Assembly: GCF_026262505.1 (NCBI RefSeq)
Contig: NC_067204.1
Location: 13,968,522-14,032,521 of the forward strand
Reading direction: 5' to 3'
DNA length: 64,000 nt
Origin: Trichomonas vaginalis G3
Taxonomy: Eukaryota > Parabasalia > Trichomonadida > Trichomonadidae
The position numbers were made by a program, and so were the translations under genes. Shown here one piece after another: positions 27,918-40,300 of this stretch. Numbering within the stretch: position 1 is the stretch's first letter; every line of letters starts with the position of its first letter. The notes below the pieces were generated by a model. The model saw only the letters and a list, made by a program, of their open reading frames with translations. It did no database searches and was not told the DNA's origin.

Positions 27918-29516
27918 CCCAGAAAAAGGTACATTCACTATTTTTGACAAAATTTTAAATTTTCATGGGGTTGTAAATCTTATAATAACTAGATGAATAA
28001 GGAATGAATCCCAGTATAATGTGCATCATTATATTAAACACTATATGTAAGGCTAATGATTCTATTAACACTTATGAAGATCTATAGTATTTGAGCAGAT
28101 AAATTTGATAATTTCCAAAACTCTTATATTTCAAAATTAAAGTGTGCGAATGCATTTAAATGAGAGCAAAAAGAGATTGATGCTGTTAAAACTAGGGGTG
28201 AATTTGCAATTATTTCGCATCACAAGAACTACCCAGTAAATTCGGCTATCTTTCTTTGCAATTATTCTCCATTATACATATAATATAATGGTTAGGGTTT
28301 GAAGAAAAGTTACTAGAGAATTATTGACTTTTGAAATAATGCAGAATTTTACTTGAAGAAATCATTAATTTATGAGTTCCAAATTGCTAAGCATGACGAA
28401 GGATCATTAAATTTGCTACAATTAAATACACTTATTGCAGAATTAAGATTTTTGAAATTAAAAGTTTGAAATATTGCCTTTTTGAATAAAAATTTAAATT
28501 TTATTATATAATCATGATAATATCTTATAGAAATTAAAAGAAAATATTTTAAACCATTCAAATATTTTGAATGTCTTATCAATTTAAAATATTAAAAGAT
28601 AGCTTGATTTTATCATCATTAGTTGTTATCAAAGTTTTCTTCTTTTGATGAACAACAGTAAATGATTTGTTAATTACTTGTCTTCCTTTTTCGCAGCAAA
28701 ATCGAAAGTTATGATGATAATCTTGCTCTCAATTTTGAAACTCTCTGATTTACAAGTAAGCATTCCTTTGGAAAAGCAGTCCTATTCTGTTTTCAAGATA
28801 TTTTAAAGCCTCCATTTCATACAATGCGCAGATCTATTCGAAATTGCAAGAACTCTCAAGAAAAATGCAGCAGCAAAGAAGATTCCATAGTTTCTAGCAT
28901 CAAAAATTTACAACCTTAATACAACAGTTAAAGAGAAGCTCGAAAAGAAAATATTTAACCATAAAGCTGGAAACCATTCGATATCTACTATTGGATCTAA
29001 TAAAAAGTTAATTATAACATATTTAACATGCTATTTGTTGACTTTGTTCCATTATATTACCATATATATCTTTTTGAAATCTAAAATATTTTTACGATTT
29101 TAACCATGTGTTGTTGAAACCATATATCAATCTTAGCTAAAGTATAGTTTATGAGTCTGTCACCATCTAACGTATGAATTTTCAAAAATGTCAAATATGT
29201 TCATTTTTTCTGTAGATTCAGCCATAATTTCACATTGTTATACTATTCAACTATTATTTAATATTTTTATCGATTTAAATATATGATGAGATGCTTAGTT
29301 CTCCTGGAAATCGATTTTTAATCGCAATTTTAACTTTCCAAAAAAAATTCAAAAATAAAAATCCCTCTCAATTTTCTAAGTTTTATAACTCGCCAAATCT
29401 CTAGCCAAATTTTTTTTGGCCCGTATAAATATTGTTAGGCACTATATAGGGATGCTATTTATCCTATTTTCATCCCATTTTACTGTTATCGCCTAGTGAA
29501 TGTACCTTTTCCCAGA
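27918..29516. mobile_element. 1.59-kb DNA element with 17-bp inverted ends and 6-bp target repeat
   Basis: CCCAGA at 27,918-27,923 and again at 29,511-29,516 flank perfect 17-bp inverted ends: AAAAGGTACATTCACTA on the left (27,924) and TAGTGAATGTACCTTTT on the right (29,494-29,510). The interior is AT-rich and without a convincing gene. It is a non-autonomous or decayed transposon. The 6-bp duplication is all that points to a superfamily, and it is not decisive. Confidence 0.75.
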
Positions 29517-29826
29517 AACTGAAGTCATTTTAAACAAATTCTTTAAATTTGATTTCAAGTAATTGAAATTTCTCTTGTCCAATGTAATTTCAATATAAGG
29601 TCACTCCATAATAATAGTTAAATATGAAAGCTTCAAATAATATGTTTCAACTCTTAGCTGCATAAAAAAGAGGTGTCAATCCATTATCATCTAATTGATT
29701 GAATAATCATATGTTTAGTAAACAAAAACTAATATTGAAATTAGTTTATCAAATATAATGAAATACCAAAGAATCGATTATTAAAACGAAATTTTATAAT
29801 AAATAACAAACAAATAAAAAAATAAA

Positions 29827-32800
29827 TTATAGATAAGGCTGCCAACCTTGGTAATGTCTACAATATCTACTTCTATCCGTTGCTGCTTTTATTAAATTAG
29901 CTACATGTTGTGGAACTTCCATTTCTTTTGTTTCGTCTCCTCCATATTCTGAATCAGTTCCTAAAATCTTCTGCGAAACTCTTGTTAAAATAGAATGATG
30001 ATTTTTGAACTGAGATTTCGATGAAAAGATTGGTTCATGAACAAAAACTTCGAGCATTGCAATAACAGGAGAAACATTTTCTCTCATTAAATACATATAG
30101 TCTTCGCATGCAATTCTAAATATTCCATCAACATTTCCTCCTTCCAAAGCATTCTGGAAAAGTCGAGTCATTCTAAATGGAACTTTTTCTGGGAACAAAA
30201 TTCTATTTGATGCAGATTCGAAGCATTCTCCGAAATCTATGTGAATAACTGTACCTGTATGTTGTTGAACCATTATATTCCTAAGGTGTCTGTCACCTAA
30301 TCCAATGATATAACCTTCAACACTCATCAAAGCAGTCGAAAGAGTGAAATTCCTCGTTATTTGTACCCATGTACTTGGAAAATCAGACCAAACCCAAAAA
30401 GATTCTCTTAATTCATCAGCATTCGTTTTGCGGCATATCTCATCATGTATCTCTAATAACTGCAATCCATTCAATGTATTATTCCTTAATGATGTATATT
30501 CATGAAAAACTGTTTTTTCTATTGAATTTTGACGGTTTTTTAATGTTCTAAAATCATTTACGATTTGAAGAACTGTATCAGCTCCATTTACCCAAGAAAT
30601 CAAACCTGTATTCGGTGCAAAAGGTACTACATCATACATAGATATATTTACATTATGAGCTCTTGTTGATCTATTTGTTTTTATCAAAGAATTTACCAAA
30701 GAAAACAACTGCATAATTCTTTGATCTAATCTCAAATCTTCATTTCCTTTCAATAAGAATTTATGACGATTTCCTTGATTATCAACAACAATTAGCAGCC
30801 TTGGATGTGTTAGAGTATTAAACAACTCTAATCTCTCTTCGATATGATACAAATACAGCAAATTCTTCTGTATTTTGTATGTTCCTGGAACAGAAATCAA
30901 AAAATTGAATTTTTCTGCCAATTCTTCAGAAATTTTTGACAAATAAATTGCATCAATTTCATTCATCTTCATTTGTATGTCTTTCATTAAGTTTTGGAGC
31001 ATCTCCCATAAAGGATTCATATATGACTTGTCTCCTTTCATCAATTGCTGGTAAAACAACTGACTTCTCTCTATCAATTTCTTATGAAAATTTTTGAGAG
31101 ATTTGTCAAATTCACACAATTCATCATTTGACTCATTAAACATGTTTCCGATGTTTTTTAGAATCTCGTCGATGTTTTTGATAGAACTTAAACTATTTAA
31201 AGAGTTAATCCATCGCTCGCACCAGCAAACAGCTGATTTAATCATTCCGTCAATGAATAAACTGAAATCTTTGTATTGAAGTGAATGAGGGAAAGAAAGT
31301 TTTGTCATCACTTCAGACGCAATCAAAGATTTTTCGTTGCTTTTGTCTTTGGAAATGACGGAAAGAGGATAAACAACTGCTTCGAAGTTATTCTGGGAAA
31401 ATTTCGTAATTATCTCTTCAACAATTGATCTAACGATTGTAGAAGAGTTTGTTACGTGTACAATGATCTGTGGAATGATTTTGAAGACCATTGATGAATC
31501 TAAAGAAAGTAATTCGTTTTTGATTTCATCAGGTAAAGGAAAAGACTCAAAATACTGGACAAATATGGAGAATACTTGGCATAAGTATTGTAATGATGAA
31601 CTTGGATTAAGTTTGGAGGCTTTTAAGAAGCCTTTTATCGCAATTATTGCGTAATTCTGTCGAATTTCGTTAGTTTCGTGAGAAAGGAACCTTGAACACG
31701 AATAAGCTAATCCTGCCCAGCTCAAATAGTCTTTCTCATTCAAACTAACGCATTTTTCGAACAAATCAATCACTTCTTTCAAATTTATCTCATTAGAATT
31801 AGATTTATACAGATTATATCTCCAATTCGCAGATAATCTCAATACTTTACACCTAAAAATGTCATCAATATCCCAATTCTTCAGAAAATTTTGGTAATTT
31901 TGAATTGAGAAGTTTTGTAAAGTTTGTAAATTTTTTGGTAAATTTTGTAAATTATTTTGTAAAGTTTGTAAAGTTTGGTAATTTTGCAAATTTTGAGAAG
32001 TTTTTTGATTTGAAAAGTTCAAAAGGAACTGGATTTGGAGATTTTCATCATCAAGTTCTTCGTTTATGCTTTGTAAGAACTCTTCTTGAGATTTTAATGA
32101 CAAAATCTTTGAAAAATGGTCGATTTGTTTTAGAGATTTCGTTTTTTCTCCTTTCAACCAGTTGATTTTGATTCTTTCGAGTATAATTATAGGGAAATTA
32201 TACACAGATTCCAATCTCCTCAAATAAGAATCGATCATTCTCCATTTTCTCTCTTTTCTCAGCACAGAAATCATTTTTCTGCAACTTTCTACATTATCTT
32301 CTGGTCTTAAAACGAGTAATCTGATATCTATCAGCTTCTTCCATGCATCACTATCTTCTGTGTAATTCTCCAATCTGTTACTCCATATTTTCGGAACTTT
32401 TTGTGACTTTTTTTCTTTGAATAAAATACATTCATATAATTCAACAAAATGTTGACTGGCAATTAAATATTTATGTGCCATATTTATGTCAGTACCATTA
32501 TAAATAGACTTGTCTTTGATCAATGTCCGAAATCCTCTTTCTATCGTCATTTCGGCGGTTTTGTAATCTTCACAAGAAATGTAAAAAAGTGACAAAATAA
32601 TGATCGATAAAATATCATCGTTTTTATCGACGTATTCTATGTATTTCTTGCTTATTTCGATATCCTTTGAATGGAGATATGCGTAAGCAAACCATTTGCT
32701 CCTTGCAACTTTCTCTTCTCTCGTCATTTTTTCGAAAGAAATGTTTAATTGTCGGACTTTCTCCCATTGTTCGAGGTTTGCATAGCATCTGACTAATGAA

Positions 32801-35800
32801 TCTGTCTTGGGAGTATTGGATTTCAGGTGAACATTAAGAGCTTTCTCCCATTCGCCGAGTTTTTCAAGCCATTTCCCTGATTCGTTGATTTGATGCTTGT
32901 TTAGAAGGGATCTGGCTGTTTCTATTCGTCCTATCCTTGTATTAAATGATAAAAGACGCTCAATATTGGTCATTGTTGCTTGTTTTCTGTTAGAAATCAG
33001 TGATCTTTCGATTTGATACAGACTTAAAGCAGCGGAATTGGATGCAGTTGACAGAATTGAGTCTGGAATAAGGAATGGCATCCCATATCTGTCTAAAACT
33101 GTAACCAATTGTGATAAAGTTTTTCCGATATTGGAAGAATCGAATTTTATCAATGATTGTTCAATGATTTCACTGAATTTCTTACGACTTTCTAATGGTT
33201 CGTTGATCCAACAAGTCAGAAAAGCAACGGGAAACAGGTCATGTTGAAAATCTTTGTATTGATTAAGGAGGAAAGAGCAAGTTCTGATGGAAACGTTCGG
33301 AGAATTGGTTATTGCTGGATATTCCATCTCGTTTAGCCACTTTTCCATTTGATTATAATAAGGAGTTTTGAGATTTTCAAAGATATTGACTTTGATATCT
33401 GGTGAAGTGATGATGTTTGATTTTATTCGACTTACTTTTATATGTGGTTCGAAGTTTTGTACGAATAAAACCTGTTCTATGATTGGATGACTTAATTCAA
33501 CCAATTTTTTGACATCGATAAGGTGAGGAATGGTCACTCCGCAATTTAAAGCTTCCTTTTCAACATATTCTATATCCAAATCCGCAAACAGACATAAATT
33601 CAAAATTAATTGCAAAACTTCTTGGGCTTGTGAATGTTTGAGTTGTCTGAATGCTATATTTGCAATTTGTACACCGCAATTATGCATTGTATAATGCTGT
33701 ATTATCATTGTTAAATATTTAATTGCGGGTTTCGTTCTCTGTTTGGTAGAAGGGTTTGTTTGTGAGAAGAAGTTCTTTGTTATTGATGAAACCAAAGCTT
33801 GGATGGATTGTCTTTGGAATAATGTGCAGAATGTGGCAAATTTCAATAATTTTTTAATGATTTCAATGTTTTGGTTATTTAGTTGAGCCAAAACCGAAGG
33901 AAATAGTGATGAGCAGAAGTTAACAGAGCCAGATCTCAACTGGAAACTGATTGTTATGCATAAATTCAAACAATCTATTTCAAGAAGGTGTTTCTTGCAG
34001 ATTTCTATGAATTGGTCAATGTAAGGAGCAGTATTCCATCCACAGGAGTATACAACGATCTCTAACTGTTGGAATAAATTGTGAGAATCTAAATCTGCCT
34101 CTAAAGCACTCCGAAATTCACTTAAAATAGTTTCTAAGTATTTCATTAAGTAGTTTGTGCTATTTGCCAAAATACTCGTAATGGCCTGAAAAACTGACAA
34201 AGACTGTGACTTCGATAAAAGTGACACCAATGAATTCAAAGTGAAATCGGCAAAGAAAGAAGGGTGAGTCATATGGAGTTGGCTACTTGGCTGCTGCTTT
34301 CCGAGGAAGTTTTGCATTGGTATAGTGTCTGGAGTACCTATTGTTCCAATAACTTTTAAGATTAAAGTTGCAACTTCGTCATTATTCGAAGAAGCAATGA
34401 GATTAAGGAGAGAAGGAAGCAGATCTGGGAATAATGTTGTGAATTTGAACTTGCATTCCATTGAAATTGTCATGGATTTCAGACATTTTAAGGCTGAAAT
34501 GTAAAGTGAAGGGGAATGCGATGAATTGAAATATTTCTGGAATATTGGATATATCTGTAGTATAAATGGAACTGCAAAATCTGATAAAACAGATAAAGTG
34601 TCAAATAATGAAGTATTTCGACTGTCAATTCGCTTTCCGTGAGTAATAATGAACGCCTGATGCCAGTAAGTACCTTTGTCAAGGATATCTGTGCAAAAAG
34701 AAGCATCTGGGATCTGATATTTGTTTAAATCATCAGGATTGAACAATTTTGTGTCCAAATCATGCTCAATCTGTGTGAAATCGGCTATTTTTGTGTTACC
34801 AAGGAGAATTGAAGTGCACAACCATATTATTTTTGGAGCAATCGGAGAACAAATGGATTTGAAGTTAGATACTAAGTGTGGAAGCTGTTTGCAAGCTTTT
34901 GCAAGCTTCTGGAAATCCAATAATGGCATGTAAGTTGTAATATAATTATTAATAAAATTAAAGATTTCTGATTCGAAAAGAATCGGGTTATTATTATATA
35001 CACTCGATATCAAAGGCAGTGATTCGACGCAAACGTTCAAAGAACGATCAGAAAGTAAACAAATAATTTGATTTACGTCGTCAAAGTCTTCTGGCTTCAA
35101 ATAGCGAACAGCCTGTAGTCTTATGTCCTTAGAAGGATCATACAAAGCGAACTGAAGGATAAATCTTGAAGAATGCTTAGGATCCAAAAGATATATCGCG
35201 TTTATCGCTTGCATTCTCACTTTATCATTAAGAGACCTTCCTATAAGCATTATCTGGTCCAGAACTCCTTGTATATTTGGAAATAGAGCGATTCCGAAAT
35301 TCAATAAAATGTGAATTGCCAAAATTGTTGAATCTTCTGAGGAATTCTCAGTAGACATACCTAGAATGATCCATGATCTAAGAATATCAGTCATACTAGT
35401 GAATACTTTCGGCTGTAGCTTCAATAAATTGATAAATTGAGTTGTCGGTTGCGGATTTATGAAAAAAATGTAATCTAACTCATGATTTGGGAACTTTACA
35501 AGTAGTTTTTCGGCAATATCGTATACTAAATAGTATTCTACCCTTAATTCTTGGTTTTGGAGAACGGATATTAAAATATCAACAATTTTATTGTAAATTA
35601 ACACACTTTCGCTTAGTTTATGCACAAGAACACGTAGTACTTTAAGATATATGTGCATAAACTGTATGTTTTCCATTGAATTTTTTAAATTATCCAAAAT
35701 AAATTTTGTAATTTCTGGAGAAAACTGGTTATACTTTGCTTTTGCGATTGTTTTGATGAACTTGTACCAGTATATTTGTGTTTCGAAGTTGATATTTGGC

Positions 35801-36582
35801 AAAATATCGTATAAAACTTCAAAAACAGAATCTGCTGACAAAGGACTGGGAACTGACTTGAAAAGAGCATGTCCAAGTAATACAGGTACTATGGATTGTC
35901 TGTTCTTCCATTGTTTGAGCATTTGTATGCATAAATTAAACTTATCTGTTGCAAATCTTGAAGAAATCTCATCAGGAAGCATTCTTAAGTGTATTTTAAA
36001 TAGTTTCTCACCAACTAGACGCAAAACTTTGTTGTTGGAGCAAACAGCGGTTGTTATATCTTGCATATGCTTAATTGTAACATTTAAGATGTTTATTGAG
36101 TCAATTTTAGCAAGCTGATACAAAATTAGAAAAGCATTAATATAGTACATATCTTTATTTTCAGGAGAAAGCATGTCATTAACGAGGCTGAGGATTTGAG
36201 ATAAAAATTGTTGAAAATTTTCAGTATCTATGATGATGTAATAGAAAAATTTGGCAAACATTTGTGCAATATTAATATTTTTTGTGTTTGCCCATTTGAT
36301 TACTGTAGGAAAATACAAATTTAAATGTTCTATTGATCTTCTAAAGTAATGAATAACAGAAATTGTTAATAAACAGCGTGATAAGTCTATTTCGGATTGG
36401 TTTCCAATACTTTTAATCTTTTCTTCTAGTAAATTAAAAGTATTAGAGATTTCATTGTCGCTAAGCGCTAGAAGAGATTTTCCAAATATGGATATGGTCT
36501 TCTGACGCTTTCGTTTCCAATCCTTGTAATTGACTTTATCCAGAATCTCGAATATGTTTTGGGCATTCACATTTGTCATCAA
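29827..36582 (-). CDS. TOR: TOR-type phosphatidylinositol 3-kinase-related protein kinase
   Basis: 2,251 residues in one intronless frame, close to the usual ~2,450 of TOR. The first ~1,150 residues are HEAT-type helical repeats. FAT-type TPR helices follow to ~1,790, interrupted near 1,570 by a low-complexity N/L/Q stretch (NLQNYQTLQTLQNNLQNLPK). A divergent FRB-like segment (~1,800-1,890) contains FHKKLIERSQLFYQQLMKGD. In the kinase domain (~1,910-2,190), FLLKGNEDLR carries the ATP-binding Lys, GLGDRHLRNIM (~2,094-2,104) is the catalytic loop, and HIDFGECFE holds the metal-binding Asp. The last 33 residues are a FATC domain (LIKAATDRSRYCRHYQGW), ending PYL rather than the usual W. TOR controls growth in response to nutrients. 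FRB likeness and NTGLISWV favour TOR over ATM/ATR. Confidence 0.85.
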   Translation of the reverse strand: MMTNVNAQNIFEILDKVNYKDWKRKRQKTISIFGKSLLALSDNEISNTFNLLEEKIKSIGNQSEIDLSRCLLTISVIHYFRRSIEHLNLYFPTVIKWANTKNINIAQMFAKFFYYIIIDTENFQQFLSQILSLVNDMLSPENKDMYYINAFLILYQLAKIDSINILNVTIKHMQDITTAVCSNNKVLRLVGEKLFKIHLRMLPDEISSRFATDKFNLCIQMLKQWKNRQSIVPVLLGHALFKSVPSPLSADSVFEVLYDILPNINFETQIYWYKFIKTIAKAKYNQFSPEITKFILDNLKNSMENIQFMHIYLKVLRVLVHKLSESVLIYNKIVDILISVLQNQELRVEYYLVYDIAEKLLVKFPNHELDYIFFINPQPTTQFINLLKLQPKVFTSMTDILRSWIILGMSTENSSEDSTILAIHILLNFGIALFPNIQGVLDQIMLIGRSLNDKVRMQAINAIYLLDPKHSSRFILQFALYDPSKDIRLQAVRYLKPEDFDDVNQIICLLSDRSLNVCVESLPLISSVYNNNPILFESEIFNFINNYITTYMPLLDFQKLAKACKQLPHLVSNFKSICSPIAPKIIWLCTSILLGNTKIADFTQIEHDLDTKLFNPDDLNKYQIPDASFCTDILDKGTYWHQAFIITHGKRIDSRNTSLFDTLSVLSDFAVPFILQIYPIFQKYFNSSHSPSLYISALKCLKSMTISMECKFKFTTLFPDLLPSLLNLIASSNNDEVATLILKVIGTIGTPDTIPMQNFLGKQQPSSQLHMTHPSFFADFTLNSLVSLLSKSQSLSVFQAITSILANSTNYLMKYLETILSEFRSALEADLDSHNLFQQLEIVVYSCGWNTAPYIDQFIEICKKHLLEIDCLNLCITISFQLRSGSVNFCSSLFPSVLAQLNNQNIEIIKKLLKFATFCTLFQRQSIQALVSSITKNFFSQTNPSTKQRTKPAIKYLTMIIQHYTMHNCGVQIANIAFRQLKHSQAQEVLQLILNLCLFADLDIEYVEKEALNCGVTIPHLIDVKKLVELSHPIIEQVLFVQNFEPHIKVSRIKSNIITSPDIKVNIFENLKTPYYNQMEKWLNEMEYPAITNSPNVSIRTCSFLLNQYKDFQHDLFPVAFLTCWINEPLESRKKFSEIIEQSLIKFDSSNIGKTLSQLVTVLDRYGMPFLIPDSILSTASNSAALSLYQIERSLISNRKQATMTNIERLLSFNTRIGRIETARSLLNKHQINESGKWLEKLGEWEKALNVHLKSNTPKTDSLVRCYANLEQWEKVRQLNISFEKMTREEKVARSKWFAYAYLHSKDIEISKKYIEYVDKNDDILSIIILSLFYISCEDYKTAEMTIERGFRTLIKDKSIYNGTDINMAHKYLIASQHFVELYECILFKEKKSQKVPKIWSNRLENYTEDSDAWKKLIDIRLLVLRPEDNVESCRKMISVLRKERKWRMIDSYLRRLESVYNFPIIILERIKINWLKGEKTKSLKQIDHFSKILSLKSQEEFLQSINEELDDENLQIQFLLNFSNQKTSQNLQNYQTLQTLQNNLQNLPKNLQTLQNFSIQNYQNFLKNWDIDDIFRCKVLRLSANWRYNLYKSNSNEINLKEVIDLFEKCVSLNEKDYLSWAGLAYSCSRFLSHETNEIRQNYAIIAIKGFLKASKLNPSSSLQYLCQVFSIFVQYFESFPLPDEIKNELLSLDSSMVFKIIPQIIVHVTNSSTIVRSIVEEIITKFSQNNFEAVVYPLSVISKDKSNEKSLIASEVMTKLSFPHSLQYKDFSLFIDGMIKSAVCWCERWINSLNSLSSIKNIDEILKNIGNMFNESNDELCEFDKSLKNFHKKLIERSQLFYQQLMKGDKSYMNPLWEMLQNLMKDIQMKMNEIDAIYLSKISEELAEKFNFLISVPGTYKIQKNLLYLYHIEERLELFNTLTHPRLLIVVDNQGNRHKFLLKGNEDLRLDQRIMQLFSLVNSLIKTNRSTRAHNVNISMYDVVPFAPNTGLISWVNGADTVLQIVNDFRTLKNRQNSIEKTVFHEYTSLRNNTLNGLQLLEIHDEICRKTNADELRESFWVWSDFPSTWVQITRNFTLSTALMSVEGYIIGLGDRHLRNIMVQQHTGTVIHIDFGECFESASNRILFPEKVPFRMTRLFQNALEGGNVDGIFRIACEDYMYLMRENVSPVIAMLEVFVHEPIFSSKSQFKNHHSILTRVSQKILGTDSEYGGDETKEMEVPQHVANLIKAATDRSRYCRHYQGWQPYL

Positions 36583-37319
36583 ACTTATTCGAGATTGGCA
36601 AATGTCATTTGAGAAAATGACATTGTGAGATATAACTAATTCACAATATTATATTAATTTTAGTTTTTAAGATATTTTCGGAAATGAAACATCATTTAAC
36701 GAGTTGAGGGAAAATGATTCTTGGAAAGCTCTCTAAATTGCAATTATTTTCATTGAATAAAAGAATTCCCTAATCTGATGCTACACTTGATGCAAAATTA
36801 TTAACATAAAACTTATGAGATACTCATATTATCAAAAATTGGTACTTTCAACCATAATGGATAATTTAAATCAGAATAAACCTTACTTTCATCATAAAAT
36901 TATTTAAAATTGATTATTGCTGGGACTGTAATCGTTACATTATAAGGAATGCATTAACATGATGTATTGTGACAAATGATCAAATGGAGTTTGTATATAA
37001 TATCAAAAATTTGAATCTTTTTGAATGTGTCATGAGATACAGGTCAGACTGATTAAATACGTGATTTTTATGATACGTCATATGTGATAACAAATGAGAG
37101 AACTCGATATTACAATGAATTTAAAACTTGTATATCTTAAATCTTTCCGAAAGTATATGAATGCTATGTAAAATTTTCCACACATCTGTTTTATATAACA
37201 AATTTATAAATAACTCCAATAGCAGTAATCATAACTGTTACGGTTTTTCTTATGTAAACGGCTTCGATTTTCCGTTTGAAGTTGTCACCTTTAATAATAT
37301 TAAAAAACATTAGATAATA
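36583..37319. other. Divergent intergenic region
   Basis: About 740 AT-rich bases separating the heads of the TOR gene (minus) and the 1,124-residue gene (plus), so it holds both promoters. On the minus strand GTCATTTTCTC, an initiator-like TCATTT, lies about 37 nt upstream of the TOR start. I see no gene or mobile element here. Confidence 0.5.
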
Positions 37320-40300
37320 ATGGCTGCAAGAAACAAACGTTCATTAGGCATAGATTATTCAGTACTCGATACAGAATCGGGTAAACTCAGATATTCTCCT
37401 GTCAGTCTTGAAGCATCTTCATCAATTCTTCAATTAGCATTTGATAATCCAAATCTCAAATTCAAGGGACTTGCATCATCACCAGATTTTGTTCCAATAT
37501 TGCATTACTGCGCAATTTCAGTTCGTCGTTTCGTTAGCAACGTTGAACGAGACATAAAGAGTTTAATTAAAAATGCACAAAAATCGCAAACACCATCACT
37601 TGCAGAAGAATTATTTATTATCGAAATCTTCATTATTCATGGCATTGAATTCACGGAAGAAGCTTTTCCACAGATTTTAGAACTTTATCCAAACTTTGAA
37701 AAGGATTTAGCGATCTGCCTTCAAAAGACAGAAAATCTTGGATATCTGAAGGATTCTATCCTCAAGAAAAAGGACGAAGAGTTCGAATTGTCGGATGAAG
37801 CTTTATTAGAGATTTACAACAAGTCAGAGATCGAATTCTGGTGCATCATTGTCGAATACGAGCGCTACAACATTATCGTATCTCTTATTCAAGAAATTCG
37901 TACAAATAAGAGGTTTGATTTCCCTACCGAGTTCTTGTTGGCCAACTTCCGTGGCTCTCCGAAATCAATGAATGTTATCAAAGAATACATCAAATCTAAC
38001 TTTGAAAACTTCTTTGACGATGAAAGATGGATTCGTTCTTTTGTTCAAGAGACAACAGAGATATTGGACTTCCTCATTCTCGACATGGGCATAAACTCCA
38101 AGAAACTCAGTAAGATCAGCACTCTCTACGTTCCTCTTCTGAAAGAATTTTTCTATCTCGTGCAGTTTGGCAAAGCCGATTACAAGCAGTTGATTTCCTT
38201 CATTACTATGGTCAAAGATGAAGATTTCCACACAATCCTTGAAAAACAGCCAATTATTGCCAATGAATTCAGATCATTCTTCTTAACATACATCGACTTA
38301 CTTTTCAACAACCAGAAATGGACAAAGTATGTCGAACAGTCCTCAGTTCTTCTCTCTTATATTGGCATTAACTTGTATACTTCAATTCCAAGCCAAATCA
38401 AGAACCAACTCCCCGGCCTTACCATTCTTATCATCGCAAACTTCATTGTCAACAACAATATCGAGCAAATGGTCAACATCATCGTTACAAATTCTACTTC
38501 CTTCCTTGTCGACGTTCTCCAGAGCGACAAGGACCACGAAATCAGATTCCAGAATATCTTTATCCCCAACTTCGACTCCTTCATTGTTGACAAACGTTTC
38601 AGAGATTACATTTTATCTTCAGATTTGCTTCTTAACATCATTGTTACCGATGTTATACCTAAATCTGATACAAAGCAACGCGAAATCTGCCAGGATCTCT
38701 ACGAAGAATACCTTACTCGCGTCCTTAATTCGACACATAACATTGTTTTGTCAGATTTCGTTACTTTGATCACTTCCGCTCAAGCCAAGCAGTTCCTCAA
38801 CTTCGATGTTCTCCGTCCATCCCTTCAAGTTGCCATTTTCCAGTCAGTTGCGAGAAAATTAACTCCAGCCGAGCTTTCCGCCAACAAGAAGGTCTATACA
38901 TCCTTCTTCTCGTCATTCCTGAAGAACCATACTCTCTTGCTTCTCATTCCTGAGGAGCTCCGCCGCCCATTCTTCATGACTGTTGTTCTTCCATACATAA
39001 CAGCCAACACAATTGGCCTGACTGTCATGCAGATGTACGATTTGGTCATTTCTATTGTCGATGACCCATTCGCCGACCAAGAAAGACCAGATTTCTTTTT
39101 CTTCATCGTTGAACATGCGGAAGAACTCCTTCCATCGATCAAACAGAATCCGAAATTGATGGAAACACTCTGGGACTTCCTCACAAACACCCAATTGGAC
39201 TTAAGAGCCAATGATTCCAAGAATTTCATCTTTAATATCTGCGTTATCAAGCTCAGAACCGAAATTCCAGATAACGCAAGACTCTATCAGATGACAACTG
39301 CCAACTTCTCACCAGAAGTATTCGAAAAACTCGACCAAACCGCCAAAACCGAAATAATTTTCAAGATTTCGGAAGCATTCAACCGCCCACTCGAACCATT
39401 GTTTGCGGAACCAACCCAGAAGCAGTTATACACAGATTCTGCCCAATCCTGCCTTGATTTACTTGCCCAAGACAAAGAATTTGTTCCAACCATCAGTTTA
39501 GTGCTCAAAAGAGAGAACAAAGAGTTTATTAGGCTCTTAATTAATGTTTTCTCCAAAGAAAGGCCATTCCTTGAGCTTTTCTCCCGTCCAGAAATCTTCA
39601 TGAACTTCATGACGATTTCCTTAGATTTATTCCAAGTTTTAGTCAAAGGATTAGTATTAACTAACGATCGATTCGAGCATTTCTTCTTGTTCTTGCAGAG
39701 ATACGCCATGGACATCTCTTACAATGACACATTGAGACATGCTTTGTTACTCTATTTCATTACTAATGATGCAAAACTTGGAAAATTTATTCCTTTTGTC
39801 ACTTCACCTACATTTAGAGCATTCTTTTTCACTGATTTCACTGATCCAGCACGTAACTCTGTTCTCGGGCAAGTGTTCAATACATACCTCGATAAGGCAA
39901 GATCATTTGAAACACCTATGTCCGCAATTTTCAATGTTTTCGTGACAATTTCAAATTTGTCATTTATCAATGTCAAAAATCACGAATGCGTTGTTAATGA
40001 TTCAGTTAATTACTTCAACTTTAACAAGAACGAGTACGAGTTCGACGCGATGTTCCCGAAGCAGAGACAGATAGAAATAGAAAACGCTCTGTACGCGTTG
40101 ATTGTAAATGTCGGACCAGTCAAATTCATTGAATTTTTGAAAGCATTTGACGGTTTACATCCAGGACCAAACAACTGTTTCAAGGAAGCTACTGAGAATG
40201 CTTTATTGTTGTACAACGACATGTACGAGGAAGAACCCGATGAATCCGTTGTTGAATACGAAAGGAAGCATCCAAGATTCAGAAGATTCGTTCAAAAACC

